64,000 bases of DNA, from the NCBI GenBank assembly GCA_046352935.1, contig JAXMGR010000002.1, positions 62,001 to 126,000 on the forward strand. Direction: 5' to 3'. Positions 25,204-35,839 of the stretch are shown piece after piece. Origin of the DNA: CAYWMY01 sp046352935. Lineage in GTDB: Bacteria; Pseudomonadota; Gammaproteobacteria; Steroidobacterales; Steroidobacteraceae. The translations under genes and the position numbers were made by a program. Position 1 is the stretch's first letter, and each line of letters starts with the position of its first letter. The notes under the pieces are model-generated. The model ran no database searches. It was not told where the DNA came from and worked only from the letters and a program-made list of their open reading frames with translations.

Positions 25204-26625
25204 TCAGAGGCTGCGCAGATCGATCGCCGAGAACGGTTCCGGCACCTCGACCCGCCAGCCCAGTTCCCGCTCCAGGTGTGCTGCGAAAATGCGCTGGACA
25301 TCCTCCTCGCCGTGCACGAGACAGACGCGCGCGGGTTGCTTCCGGAAGCCCCGCAGCCAGCCCGTCAGGGCCGTCTGGTCCGCATGCGCCGAGAAGCCGC
25401 CGAGCGTCGCGACCTCGGCCCGCACCGGCACTTCCTCGCCGTGGATGCGCACGGTCGCGGCACCGTCCACGAGCCGTCGACCCAGTGTGCCTTGTGCCTG
25501 GAATCCCGTGACGAGCAGCGTCGTGCGCGGCGACGGCAGGTGGTGCTTCAGGTGATGGCGGATGCGCCCACCCTCGCACATGCCGCTCGCCGCGATGATG
25601 ATCGCGCCGCCGTCGCGATCGTTGAGCCGCATCGAGTCGGCGGCCGTCTCGAGGAAATGCAGGCGCGGGCGACCCGCCACGGGCGGCGCGGCGACGAGGC
25701 GGCGGCTCTCCTCGTCGAGGAGTTCGGGATGGCGCGCGGTCAGGCGCGTCACCGCGGTCGCCATCGGCGAATCGAGGTAGATCTCGAGATCGCGGAAACG
25801 CCCCTGTCGCGACAGCTCGTGGAACCAGTAGAGCAGCTCCTGCGTCCGGCCGACCGCGAACGCCGGCACCAGCACATTGCCCTTCTTCTCGTGCAGCGTG
25901 CGGTTGACCGTGGTCACGAGCTCATCGAGGGTGTCGGCCATCGAACGGTGGTCGCGATTGCCGTAGGTCGACTCGCAGAGCAGCAGGTCCGCCTCGGCAA
26001 TCGGCGAGGGATCGTGCATGAGCGGGCGCCCGGGCTGGCCGAGGTCGCCCGAGACGACGACCTTGCACTCGCGGCCGCCGACGTCGAGCCACAGCTCGAC
26101 CGAGGACGACCCGAGGATGTGGCCCGCGTCGTTGAACCGCACGCGCACACCGCGCGCCGGCCGGTACAGCTCGCCGTAGGCGAGCGAGCGTCCGAGCTTC
26201 AGCAGGGCCGCGACGTCCGACAGGGAATACAGGGGCGCATGATCGTTGCGGCGGCCGTGACGCGCGCGGCGCTCGAATTCCGACTGCTGCAGCCAGGCGC
26301 TGTCCGGCAGCAGGATCGCGAGCAGGTCGAGCGTCGCCTCCGTGGCGTACACCGGCCCCCGGAAGCCTTCCTTCCACAGCCTCGGCAGCAGGCCGCTGTG
26401 GTCGATGTGCGCGTGCGTGAGCACCACGAAATCGAGGTCCCGGGGCTCGAACCGGAACGGCGCCTCGTTTCGATCGAGATCCTCGGCCCTTCCCTGGTGC
26501 ATGCCGCAGTCGACCAGGAAGCGGCAGCCGGGCAACGTGACCAGGAAACAGGACCCCGTGACCTGGCGCGCCGCACCGCAGAATTCCAGCCGGCATTCAT
26601 ATTCTTCCGTTCGTCGGCTCACCAC
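25204..26625 (-). CDS. Beta-CASP metallo-beta-lactamase family RNA-processing nuclease-like protein
   Basis: About 473 residues. Metallo-beta-lactamase motifs: THAHIDHSG, DAGHILGSS, and the Asp in VVSGDLGQ; beta-CASP motifs: VLVPAFAVGRTQELLYW, ASGMCEGGRI and the terminal GGFSAHADQ. Homologous to CPSF-73-like and YsdC-type exonucleases that process RNA. Tandem GTG codons at 26625/26622 follow a good AGGAGAG, so the start is clear although it is not ATG. Divergent from htpX. Same strand as the LOG gene, about 30 bases upstream of it. Confidence 0.9.
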   Translation of the reverse strand: MVSRRTEEYECRLEFCGAARQVTGSCFLVTLPGCRFLVDCGMHQGRAEDLDRNEAPFRFEPRDLDFVVLTHAHIDHSGLLPRLWKEGFRGPVYATEATLDLLAILLPDSAWLQQSEFERRARHGRRNDHAPLYSLSDVAALLKLGRSLAYGELYRPARGVRVRFNDAGHILGSSSVELWLDVGGRECKVVVSGDLGQPGRPLMHDPSPIAEADLLLCESTYGNRDHRSMADTLDELVTTVNRTLHEKKGNVLVPAFAVGRTQELLYWFHELSRQGRFRDLEIYLDSPMATAVTRLTARHPELLDEESRRLVAAPPVAGRPRLHFLETAADSMRLNDRDGGAIIIAASGMCEGGRIRHHLKHHLPSPRTTLLVTGFQAQGTLGRRLVDGAATVRIHGEEVPVRAEVATLGGFSAHADQTALTGWLRGFRKQPARVCLVHGEEDVQRIFAAHLERELGWRVEVPEPFSAIDLRSL

Positions 26626-26772
26626 GTGCTCTCCTCTGCGTCGCCCCACGGTAGCACGGCTGCGCAGACTTGAAATCCGGACACCCGCCCCCATCGCGTC
26701 ATGCCGGGGCTCGACTGGTAACATCGGCCCCGCGGGTGGAGAACCCGCAGCCGGACCGGCGGTCCAATCCAC

Positions 26773-26863
26773 ACGGAACGGCCACACGGAACGGCCACAC
26801 GGAACGGCCACACGGAACGGCCGCACGGAACGGCCGCACGGAACGGCCGCACGGAACGGCCGA
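26773..26863 (+). repeat. Seven tandem 13-base repeats upstream of htpX
   Basis: Seven head-to-tail copies of a 13-mer ACGGAACGGCCRC at 26773, 26786, 26799, 26812, 26825, 26838 and 26851. The first three end in CAC, the next three in CGC and the last in CGA. The array ends 35 bases before the htpX start, in the divergent promoter region shared with the beta-CASP gene. The 13-base unit is not a multiple of 3 and is not inside any credible gene. Confidence 0.92.
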
Positions 26864-26897
26864 TCGACTGCCGCAACCAGAGGTGAGCCCTGCCGCC

Positions 26898-27776
26898 ATG
26901 AAACGCATCGTCCTGTACCTCGCCACCAACTTCGCCATCGTGCTGATGCTGTCGTTCGTGGCACGCCTGCTCGGCCTCGACCAGTGGATGACGCAGCGGG
27001 GCATGCAGATGGGCCCGCTGCTCGCGATGGCCGCGCTGATGGGCTTCGGCGGCTCGTTCATCTCGCTCGCGATGTCGAAGTGGATCGCGAAGCGCACCAT
27101 GGGCCTCACGGTCATCGGGGACCCGCGGACCGAGGAGGAGCGCTGGCTCGTCGAGACCGTGCGCCGCCTCGCACAGAAGGCCGGCATCGGCATGCCGGAA
27201 GTCGCGTGGTACGACTCCCCGGACATGAACGCGTTCGCGACCGGCATGAACCGCAACGCCGCGCTGGTCGCGGTGAGCAGCGGGCTCGTGCGCCGCATGC
27301 GGCGCGACGAGGTCGAGGCCGTGCTCGGCCACGAGATCGGCCACGTCGCGAACGGCGACATGGTGACGCTGGCCCTGATCCAGGGCGTCGTGAACACCTT
27401 CGTGTTCGTGCTCGCACGCGTGATCGGCAACTTCGTCGACCGCGCGACCAACCGCGACAGCAACGGCCGCGGCATGGGCTATTTCGCGACCGTGATGATC
27501 GCCGAGATGGTCCTCGGCCTGCTGGCCAGCATCATCGTCATGTGGTTCTCCCGCTATCGCGAGTTCCGCGCCGACCACGCCGGTGCGACGCTCGCGAACC
27601 GCGACTCGATGATCGGCGCGCTCGAGGCGCTGAAGCGCGCGCACACGGCGCCGTTGCCCGGGCAGATGGCCGCGTTCGGCATCTCGGGTGGCCTCGGCGC
27701 GGGACTGAAGAAGCTGTTCATGACGCACCCGCCGCTCGATGAGCGCATCGCGGCGCTCAGGAACGCCCGGGGCTGA
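26898..27776 (+). CDS. htpX: Membrane zinc metalloprotease HtpX
   Basis: 292 residues. Two N-terminal helices (about 4-25 and 40-60), the zinc-binding HEIGH motif at 145-149, two further membrane segments (about 155-175 and 190-212), then FRADHAGA providing the third ligand region. Inner-membrane quality-control protease that cooperates with FtsH. Start ATG 26898 with AGAGGTGAG about 12 bases upstream. The 13-mer array lies just before it and may shape its promoter or leader. Confidence 0.95.
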   Translation: MKRIVLYLATNFAIVLMLSFVARLLGLDQWMTQRGMQMGPLLAMAALMGFGGSFISLAMSKWIAKRTMGLTVIGDPRTEEERWLVETVRRLAQKAGIGMPEVAWYDSPDMNAFATGMNRNAALVAVSSGLVRRMRRDEVEAVLGHEIGHVANGDMVTLALIQGVVNTFVFVLARVIGNFVDRATNRDSNGRGMGYFATVMIAEMVLGLLASIIVMWFSRYREFRADHAGATLANRDSMIGALEALKRAHTAPLPGQMAAFGISGGLGAGLKKLFMTHPPLDERIAALRNARG

Positions 27777-27830
27777 CGCAGGCCCGCAGCCGGCACAGCG
27801 TCACGGCGCCACATCGGGGATGGCAGGGCG

Positions 27831-29309
27831 ATGACCGCCATCGTCTGGCTGCGCCGGGACCTGCGGCTCACCGACCAGCCGGCGCTGGCCGCCGCGCTCG
27901 CGCGGCACGAGCGCATCGTCCCCGTCTACATCCATGCGCCGGCGGAAGAGGCACCCTGGAGCCCGGGCGCCGCGAGCCGCTGGTGGCTGCATCACAGCCT
28001 CGCGGCACTGGCCCGCGACATCGCGGCGCGTGGTGGCCGGCTCCTCGTGCGCGAGGGCGATTCGCTGGCGACCCTGCGCGCGCTCGTGCGGGAGACCGGC
28101 GCGACCGCGGTGTTCTGGAACCGGCTGTACGAGCCCGCGCTCGTCGAACGCGATGCCGCGATCAAGGCGGCGCTGCGCGAGGACGGAGTGGCCGCGGAGA
28201 GTCACGGGGCAGCGCTGCTCGTCGAGCCGTGGACCGTGCTCACGGCGGCCGGCGAACCCTACCGGGTGTTCACGCCCTTCTGGCGGACTGCGAGCCAGCG
28301 GCTCGATTCGCTGCCGCCGCCAGTGCCGGCGCCGCCGCGGCTGCCGGCCGTAGCCGCAGCGCTGCGCAGCGAACCGCTGGACTCCCTCGGGCTGCTGCCG
28401 CGCATCCGCTGGGACACCGACCTCGCGAGCCGCTGGATGCCCGGTGAGGCGGGCGCGCTCGCGCGCCTGGACGCCTTCGTCGGCGACACGCTCGCGCGCT
28501 ACCGCAGCGAGCGCGATCGGCCCGACCGGGACGGCTCATCGAGACTCTCGCCTCACCTCCACTTCGGCGAGCTCTCGCCGCGGCAGGCGCTGGCCGCAGT
28601 CCGCGGAGCCTGCAGCGCGGACCCGGCTGCGGCGGGCGGCGCCGAGTCGTTCGTGCGCGAGCTCGGCTGGCGCGAGTTCGCGCACTACCTGCTGTTCCAC
28701 TTCCCGCAGACGGCGGCCGAGCCGCTGGATGCGCGCTTCGCCGCACTGCCCTGGCAGCAGGACGAGGTGGCGATCGCGGCCTGGCGGCGCGGCCGCACGG
28801 GCTATCCGATCGTCGATGCGGGCCTGCGCGAGCTGTGGCACACGGGCTTCATGCACAATCGCGTGCGCATGATCGCGGCCTCGCTGCTCACCAGGAACCT
28901 GTTCGTGAACTGGCTCGAAGGTGCGCGCTGGTTCTGGGACACGCTCCTCGACGCCGACCTCGCCAACAACACGCTCGGGTGGCAGTGGACCGCGGGCTGC
29001 GGCGCCGATGCCGCGCCGTACTTCCGCATCTTCAGTCCCGTGCTGCAGGCGGAGCGCTTCGATCCCGGGCGCGCCTACCTGCGCCGCTGGTGCCCCGAGC
29101 TCGCGCGTCTGCCGGATCGCTGGATCCACCAGCCCTGGGCCGCGCCGCGCGACGTGCTCGCGGCCGCGGGTGTGCTCCTTGGCCGCGACTACCCCGAGCC
29201 CGTCGTCGATCCACGCGCGAGCCGCGCGCTCGCCCTGGAACGTTTCGCGGGACTCAAGACCATCGAACCCGGCCGCACTGCCCGCCGACCCGGGGATCGC
29301 GGGCTATGA
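27831..29309 (+). CDS. phrB: Deoxyribodipyrimidine photolyase
   Basis: 492 residues: N-terminal Rossmann-like antenna domain (IVWLRRDLRLTDQPAL) and C-terminal FAD domain with GRTGYPIVDAGLREL, HNRVRMIAASLLTRNLF, and ANNTLGWQWTAGCGADAAPYFRIF. Light-driven repair of cyclobutane pyrimidine dimers. All FAD-binding landmarks are present, so a working class I CPD photolyase is likely. RBS GCAGGGCG before ATG 27831. Confidence 0.95.
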   Translation: MTAIVWLRRDLRLTDQPALAAALARHERIVPVYIHAPAEEAPWSPGAASRWWLHHSLAALARDIAARGGRLLVREGDSLATLRALVRETGATAVFWNRLYEPALVERDAAIKAALREDGVAAESHGAALLVEPWTVLTAAGEPYRVFTPFWRTASQRLDSLPPPVPAPPRLPAVAAALRSEPLDSLGLLPRIRWDTDLASRWMPGEAGALARLDAFVGDTLARYRSERDRPDRDGSSRLSPHLHFGELSPRQALAAVRGACSADPAAAGGAESFVRELGWREFAHYLLFHFPQTAAEPLDARFAALPWQQDEVAIAAWRRGRTGYPIVDAGLRELWHTGFMHNRVRMIAASLLTRNLFVNWLEGARWFWDTLLDADLANNTLGWQWTAGCGADAAPYFRIFSPVLQAERFDPGRAYLRRWCPELARLPDRWIHQPWAAPRDVLAAAGVLLGRDYPEPVVDPRASRALALERFAGLKTIEPGRTARRPGDRGL

Positions 29310-29340
29310 TCCCGTGGCTCACCAGCGAGGGCATTCCGCG

Positions 29341-31296
<1,956 letters not shown>

Positions 31297-31337
31297 GCCC
31301 GTGCCACGACGCGCGAGGTTCGAGGTTCGAGGCAAGG

Positions 31338-31352
31338 TTGTCCGCAGGACAA
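31338..31352. terminator. Hairpin between convergent acetoacetyl-CoA ligase and arsC genes
   Basis: Perfect inverted repeat TTGTCC-GCA-GGACAA in the 60-base gap between two convergent genes. No T-run on either side, so a rho-independent stop is uncertain. Confidence 0.4.
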
Positions 31353-31356
31353 GACA

Positions 31357-31794
31357 TTAGCGCAGGCGCCGACCCCGCTCGTCGACGATCGGCGTGCCGT
31401 CGTCCTTCGTGAACGCGCCCCGCTGCGGCAGCGGCAGGATGTCGAGCACGAGCTCGGACGGCCGGCAGAGCTTCACGCCCCAGGGCGTCACGACGACGGG
31501 CCTGTTCATCAGGATCGGGTGCGCGACCATGCGATCGACGAGTTCCGCATCGGTCCAGCGGTCCTCGCCGAGGCCCAGCTCCGCATAGGGCGTACCCTTT
31601 TCGCGCAGCAGATCCCGCGGCCGGATGCCCATGCGCGCGATCAGCGACTCCAGCGTCGCGCGATCGGGCGGCGTCTTCAGGTACTCGATGACGGTGGGTT
31701 CGACACCCGCGTTGCGGATCAGCGCCAGCGCATTGCGCGACGTGCCGCAGGCGGGGTTGTGGTAGATCGTGACCTCGATGTCCTGCGGATTCAT
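31357..31794 (-). CDS. arsC: Arsenate reductase (glutaredoxin-coupled ArsC)
   Basis: 145 residues. Active-site Cys in YHNPACGTSRNAL (C16), the Arg-bearing ILMNRPVVVTPWG loop, and LCRPSE. Reduces As(V) to As(III) with glutathione/glutaredoxin so the permease can export it. Its start overlaps the stop of the permease gene, third gene of arsR-acr3-arsC. Confidence 0.93.
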   Translation of the reverse strand: MNPQDIEVTIYHNPACGTSRNALALIRNAGVEPTVIEYLKTPPDRATLESLIARMGIRPRDLLREKGTPYAELGLGEDRWTDAELVDRMVAHPILMNRPVVVTPWGVKLCRPSELVLDILPLPQRGAFTKDDGTPIVDERGRRLR

Positions 31795-32891
31795 GGCCGT
31801 GCTCCCCGTTCGTACCAGTCCCGGCTGCCGTTCACGATGCGCACCACGAGCAGCATCACCGGCACCTCGATCAGCACGCCGACCACGGTCGCGAGCGCGG
31901 CGCCGGAGCCGATGCCGAACAGGCTGATGGCCGCGGCAACGGCGAGCTCGAAGAAGTTCGAGGCGCCGATCAGCGCCGACGGGCAGGCCACGGCGTGCGA
32001 TTCGCCGAGGGCGCGGTTCAGCGTGTACGCGAGTCCCGAGTTGAACAGCACCTGGATGAGGATCGGCACCGCGAGCAGCGCGATGACGAGCGGTTGCGCG
32101 AGGATCGCCTCGCCCTGGAACGCGAACAGCAGCACCAGTGTCGTGAGCAGCGCGCCGATCGACGCGGGCCCGAGCCGCGCGAGTGCGGCCTCGAGGGCTG
32201 CCGGACCGCGTCGCAGCAGCGCGCGCCGCCACGCCTGCGCCAGGATCACCGGAATCACGATGTACAGCACGACGGAGGTCAGCAGTGTGTCCCAGGGCAC
32301 CGTGATCGCCGAGATGCCGAGCAGCAGCCCGACCACGGGCGCGAACGCGAAGATCATGACGAGGTCGTTCAGCGCCACCTGGGTCAGCGTGAAGAGCGGG
32401 TGGCCGCCGGTCAGCCGGCTCCACACGAACACCATGGCCGTGCAGGGTGCGGCCGCGAGCAGGATCAGCCCGGCGATGTAGCTGTCGACCTGCCACGCGG
32501 GCAGCCAGGACGCGAACAGCTGGCGGATGAAGATCCAGCCGAGCAGCGCCATCGAGAACGGCTTCACGAGCCAGTTGACGAACAGCGTCACGCCGATGCC
32601 GCGCACATGGCGACGTACCTCGCCGAGCACGCCGAAGTCGACGCGCAGCAGCATCGGGATGATCATGACCCAGATCAGCAGGCCCACGGGGACGTTGACG
32701 CGTGCGATCTCCGTCGCGCCGACAGCGTGCGCGGCGACCGGGAACGCCTTGCCGAGCGCGATGCCGGCCACGATGCACAGGCCGACCCACAGCGTCAGGT
32801 AGCGATCGAAGCGGGACATCGCGACGCGCGCCTCGACCGGCCGGGTGACGACATCCGGCGCGGCACGCATCCATCGTGACTCCGTGCTCAC
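31791..32891 (-). CDS. acr3: Arsenite efflux permease of the ACR3 family
   Basis: 366 residues, ten predicted helices. The conserved functional Cys lies in AAPCTAMVFVWSRL, with the ALNDLVMIFAFAP helix and ALIGASNFFELAVA. This is the ACR3 type, not the 12-helix E. coli ArsB. GTG at 32891 overlaps the arsR stop (GTGA) and is preferred; ATGs at 32870 and 32819 are also in frame. Extrudes As(III) across the inner membrane. Confidence 0.92.
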   Translation of the reverse strand: MSTESRWMRAAPDVVTRPVEARVAMSRFDRYLTLWVGLCIVAGIALGKAFPVAAHAVGATEIARVNVPVGLLIWVMIIPMLLRVDFGVLGEVRRHVRGIGVTLFVNWLVKPFSMALLGWIFIRQLFASWLPAWQVDSYIAGLILLAAAPCTAMVFVWSRLTGGHPLFTLTQVALNDLVMIFAFAPVVGLLLGISAITVPWDTLLTSVVLYIVIPVILAQAWRRALLRRGPAALEAALARLGPASIGALLTTLVLLFAFQGEAILAQPLVIALLAVPILIQVLFNSGLAYTLNRALGESHAVACPSALIGASNFFELAVAAAISLFGIGSGAALATVVGVLIEVPVMLLVVRIVNGSRDWYERGARP

Positions 32892-33262
32892 GCGGACTTC
32901 TTCCGCGCGGGCGCTGTCGTGCGCTTGCGCGGGCCGGCGCCCGGCTTGCAGACAGGGGCCACGCACGCACCCTCGCGCTCCCGGCCGCAGCAGTTCCGCG
33001 TCAGATAGCCGACCAGCGCATTCATGGCCGCGAAGTCTGCGGCATAGAGGATCTGCCGGCTCACACGCCTCGGCACCACGAGGCCCGCGTTGCGCAGCTG
33101 CTGCACATGGAAGGTCAGCGAGGACGGCAGGATGCCGAGCCGCCCGGCGATCACGCCGGCGGGCAGGCCATCCGGCCCGGCCTCGACCAGCAGGCGATAG
33201 GCCGCGAGGCGATGCTCGTGCGCCAGGGCGGCGAGCGCCTTGACGGTCTCGATGGCGTTCAT
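32888..33262 (-). CDS. arsR: ArsR/SmtB-family arsenic-responsive repressor
   Basis: 124 residues: winged helix-turn-helix with GRLGILPSSLTFHVQQLRNAG and a C-terminal Cys cluster (TRNCCGREREGACVAPVC). The vicinal Cys pair plus a third Cys near the C-terminus form the usual As(III) site in this subtype. Basic tail at the very end. First gene of the ars operon; expected to repress its own promoter and probably the divergent gene through the palindrome at 33323. Confidence 0.92.
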   Translation of the reverse strand: MNAIETVKALAALAHEHRLAAYRLLVEAGPDGLPAGVIAGRLGILPSSLTFHVQQLRNAGLVVPRRVSRQILYAADFAAMNALVGYLTRNCCGREREGACVAPVCKPGAGPRKRTTAPARKKSA

Positions 33263-33322
33263 GTGCGACTCCGGTTCGGCCCCGGCGATGCTACTCAGCG
33301 CCCCGGTCCATATCAATCATCT

Positions 33323-33338
33323 TTCATGAATTAATGAA
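33323..33338. promoter_or_regulatory. Candidate ArsR operator, near-perfect palindrome
   Basis: TTCATGAATTAATGAA: arms TTCAT/ATGAA around an AATT core, with only one base pair of the 16-mer not symmetric. It lies in an unusually AT-rich stretch between arsR and the divergent gene. A TATTAT at 33346-33351 could be the -10 of the rightward promoter, 17 bases from a weak -35 inside the palindrome. Confidence 0.6.
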
Positions 33339-33390
33339 TTATCGGTATTATGCGCACGGGAAGCCGCGCACGAGGACGAGCTGCATCGCC

Positions 33391-34704
33391 ATGACGGATC
33401 CGGCCCAGGCCTGCCCCGAGACATCCTGCCGGGCTCCTGTCGCGCAATCCGCCGCGGCATGGAACTTGGGCTGCTCCTGCCGCACGCTGGACAGTGAGCA
33501 CCTGCGCCGCGAACTCGAGCGCCGTGGCGGCCTCGCGGGCGCAGCCGCGCAACTGCAGTCCCCGCACCCGCACCTGCTCGCCGCGACCGCCGTGTTCGTG
33601 TCGCGGGCAGTGGCGGATTCGATCCAGGCGGCGGTCGCGGCGATCGAGCGCGTCATCGCGCTGCCAGCGTACCGCGAGCTGGCGCTCGCGCGCGCACCGG
33701 ACATCGCGCGCCACGACCTCGGACCCGTCGGTGTGTTCATGTCCTTCGACTTCCACCTCGCCGACCACGGGCCGCAGCTCATCGAGATCAATACCAACGC
33801 CGGCGGCGCGCTGCTGAACGCCGTGCTCGCGGACGCGCAGCGCGCCTGTTGCGCCGCCATGGTCGAGGCCATCCACGCGAGCCCTGCAGCGCCGGCCGTC
33901 GAGGACGACTTCGTCGCGATGTTCCGCAGCGAATGGCGGCTGCAGCGGGGCGATACGCCACTCGGGCGCGTGCTCATCGTCGACGACGATCCCGCCGCTC
34001 AGTTCCTGGCGCCGGAGTTCGAGCTGTTCCGGCAGCTCTTCGTCGCTCACGGCATCGACGCGCACGTCGCCGATGCCGCGGCTCTCGACGAGTCGAACGG
34101 CCGTCTCGTGTACGACGGCGCTCCCGTCGAGCTGGTCTACAACCGGCTGACGGACTTCCATCTCACCGATCCGCACCACACGGCGCTGCGCCGGGCCTAC
34201 GAGGCCGGCACCGTCGTGCTGACGCCGCACCCGCGAGCGCACGCACTCTTCGCCGACAAGCGCAACCTCATCGCGCTGTCCGATGCCGCGCTGCTCGAGT
34301 CCTGGGGCGTCGCGGCACGAGACCGGGAGCTGCTCGCGGCGACGGTGCCCCACACGCAGCCGGTATCAGCCGGGAACGCCGCTGCGCTGTGGGCGGAGCG
34401 GAAGCGGCTGTTCTTCAAGCCCTTCGCCGGCTACGGCGCGAAGGCCGCATACCGAGGCGACAAGCTGACGCGGCGCGTCTGGGACGGGATTGTCGCCGGT
34501 GGCTACGTCGCGCAGGCGCTGGTACCGCCGACCGAGCGCGTGGCCGAGGTGGATGGCGCGACCGCGCGCCTGAAGTTCGACCTGCGCGCCTATGTCTACT
34601 CGGGCTGCGTGCAATTGCTGGCGGCGCGTCTCTACAGCGGCCAGACCACGAACATGCGCACACCCGGCGGCGGCTTCGCGCCGGTGATCACTCTCGGGCA
34701 ATAG
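33391..34704 (+). CDS. ATP-grasp-like protein divergent from the arsenic operon, function unknown
   Basis: About 437 residues, soluble. Central segments look like an ATP-grasp ligase: LIEINTNAGGALLN, then RLFFKPFAGYGAKAAYRG and a C-terminal RLKFDLRAYVYSG. The order resembles glutathionylspermidine-synthase-like and other circularly permuted ATP-grasp enzymes. The N-terminus is Cys-rich (CPETSC, then GCSC within 35 residues), which could bind metal or arsenite. An earlier ATG at 33334 lies inside the candidate operator and upstream of the likely -10, so 33391 is preferred. Its position suggests arsenic-inducible expression. Reaction unknown. Confidence 0.72.
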   Translation: MTDPAQACPETSCRAPVAQSAAAWNLGCSCRTLDSEHLRRELERRGGLAGAAAQLQSPHPHLLAATAVFVSRAVADSIQAAVAAIERVIALPAYRELALARAPDIARHDLGPVGVFMSFDFHLADHGPQLIEINTNAGGALLNAVLADAQRACCAAMVEAIHASPAAPAVEDDFVAMFRSEWRLQRGDTPLGRVLIVDDDPAAQFLAPEFELFRQLFVAHGIDAHVADAAALDESNGRLVYDGAPVELVYNRLTDFHLTDPHHTALRRAYEAGTVVLTPHPRAHALFADKRNLIALSDAALLESWGVAARDRELLAATVPHTQPVSAGNAAALWAERKRLFFKPFAGYGAKAAYRGDKLTRRVWDGIVAGGYVAQALVPPTERVAEVDGATARLKFDLRAYVYSGCVQLLAARLYSGQTTNMRTPGGGFAPVITLGQ

Positions 34705-34930
34705 TCACGCCCCCTCGCCCGCCGATATCGGGAACAATTGCGTTGACGCCTGCGCCGACGAAGGAACGCGCCCTTCATCCCGGCGGCAGACTGCGCCACA
34801 TGGCACAACAGCCGACCCCGGGCGCCCCGGGATTCCACCAGCGATTGATTTGCGTCACCATGACGTCCAACACCGAGAGGAGGCCCGGGTCCCGTCGATT
34901 TCCGCGGGCGGCACTCCGCGAAGGCCCCGG

Positions 34931-35767
34931 ATGAACCAGACGACCGCCGCCCACCGTCGCCGGCCCGCCCTTGCGCGCGCCACCTGCTCCGCTCTCGCCG
35001 CACTCGCCCTCGGCGGCTGCGCGACGACCCGGGACGCACACTGGGGCGCCGACTCCACGCCGAGTCCGGGCTGGAACCGGCTGCGCAATGCCGCCGTGGA
35101 TGCGGCCACGAGTCCGCGCGTCTGGATCCCGCTCGCCGGTGCCGCGGCGCTGCAGATCGGGCATGCCGACCGGCACATTTCGAACTGGGCACAGGACCAT
35201 CACCCGATCTTCGGCTCGGCGAAGCACGCCGCGGACTGGAGCGACAACCTGCGCATCGCCTCGGCGGTCGCCTACGCGGGCACGGTACTCGCCACGCCGG
35301 GCAGCGACGATGCCGGCGAGTGGATCGCCGACAAGAGCCGCGGTGTGCTGGGCGGCATCGGCGCCGTGGCACTGACCTCGGGCACCGTCTTCGGGCTCAA
35401 GAAGACGACCGGCCGCGAGCGCCCGAACGGGGCCGACGACGAGAGCCTGCCCTCGGGCCACACGGCAACGACGGCGGTACTGAACCAGCTGTCCGAGCGC
35501 AACCTGCAGTCGGTGCGCATGGACGACGGCGCGCGGCTCGCAATGGACATCGGCCTCGACGGACTGACGCTGGCGACCAGCTGGGCCCGCGTCGAGGCGG
35601 GTGCGCATTACCCGTCCGACACGCTGCTCGGCATGGCCATCGGCCACTTCTTCGGCATGACCATCAACGACGCTTTCGTCGCCCCGCGCTTCGGTGAGCG
35701 ACTCGGCCTGTCGGTCGCGCCGATGCACGGCCAGGGCGCGCTGGTGAGCTGGAACTACGCCTTCTGA
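34931..35767 (+). CDS. PAP2-superfamily phosphatase lipoprotein
   Basis: 278 residues. The signal peptide ends in a lipobox (ALALGGC, Cys30), so it is probably anchored to a periplasmic membrane face. The acid-phosphatase triad is complete: KKTTGRERPN, LPSGHTATT, and the W-A-R-V-E-A-G-A-H-Y-P-S-D motif. Such enzymes dephosphorylate lipid phosphates such as phosphatidic acid or undecaprenyl pyrophosphate. Standing alone, with a 226-base upstream gap. A link to the sphingolipid genes is possible but they are 16 kb away. Confidence 0.87.
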   Translation: MNQTTAAHRRRPALARATCSALAALALGGCATTRDAHWGADSTPSPGWNRLRNAAVDAATSPRVWIPLAGAAALQIGHADRHISNWAQDHHPIFGSAKHAADWSDNLRIASAVAYAGTVLATPGSDDAGEWIADKSRGVLGGIGAVALTSGTVFGLKKTTGRERPNGADDESLPSGHTATTAVLNQLSERNLQSVRMDDGARLAMDIGLDGLTLATSWARVEAGAHYPSDTLLGMAIGHFFGMTINDAFVAPRFGERLGLSVAPMHGQGALVSWNYAF

Positions 35768-35839
35768 CGCGGACGGCCCGGTCGGCCGGCCTTGCGCGTC
35801 GCGCGGGGGCCGCCGCGGACCGGCTATGATGCCCGCCGC

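Noticed and set aside
26773..26863. CRISPR array
   Set aside because: Units are 13 bases with no unique spacers between them and there are no cas genes nearby.
33334..33390. Earlier ATG start of the ATP-grasp-like gene
   Set aside because: It lies within the candidate operator and before the likely -10 element, with no ribosome-binding site.
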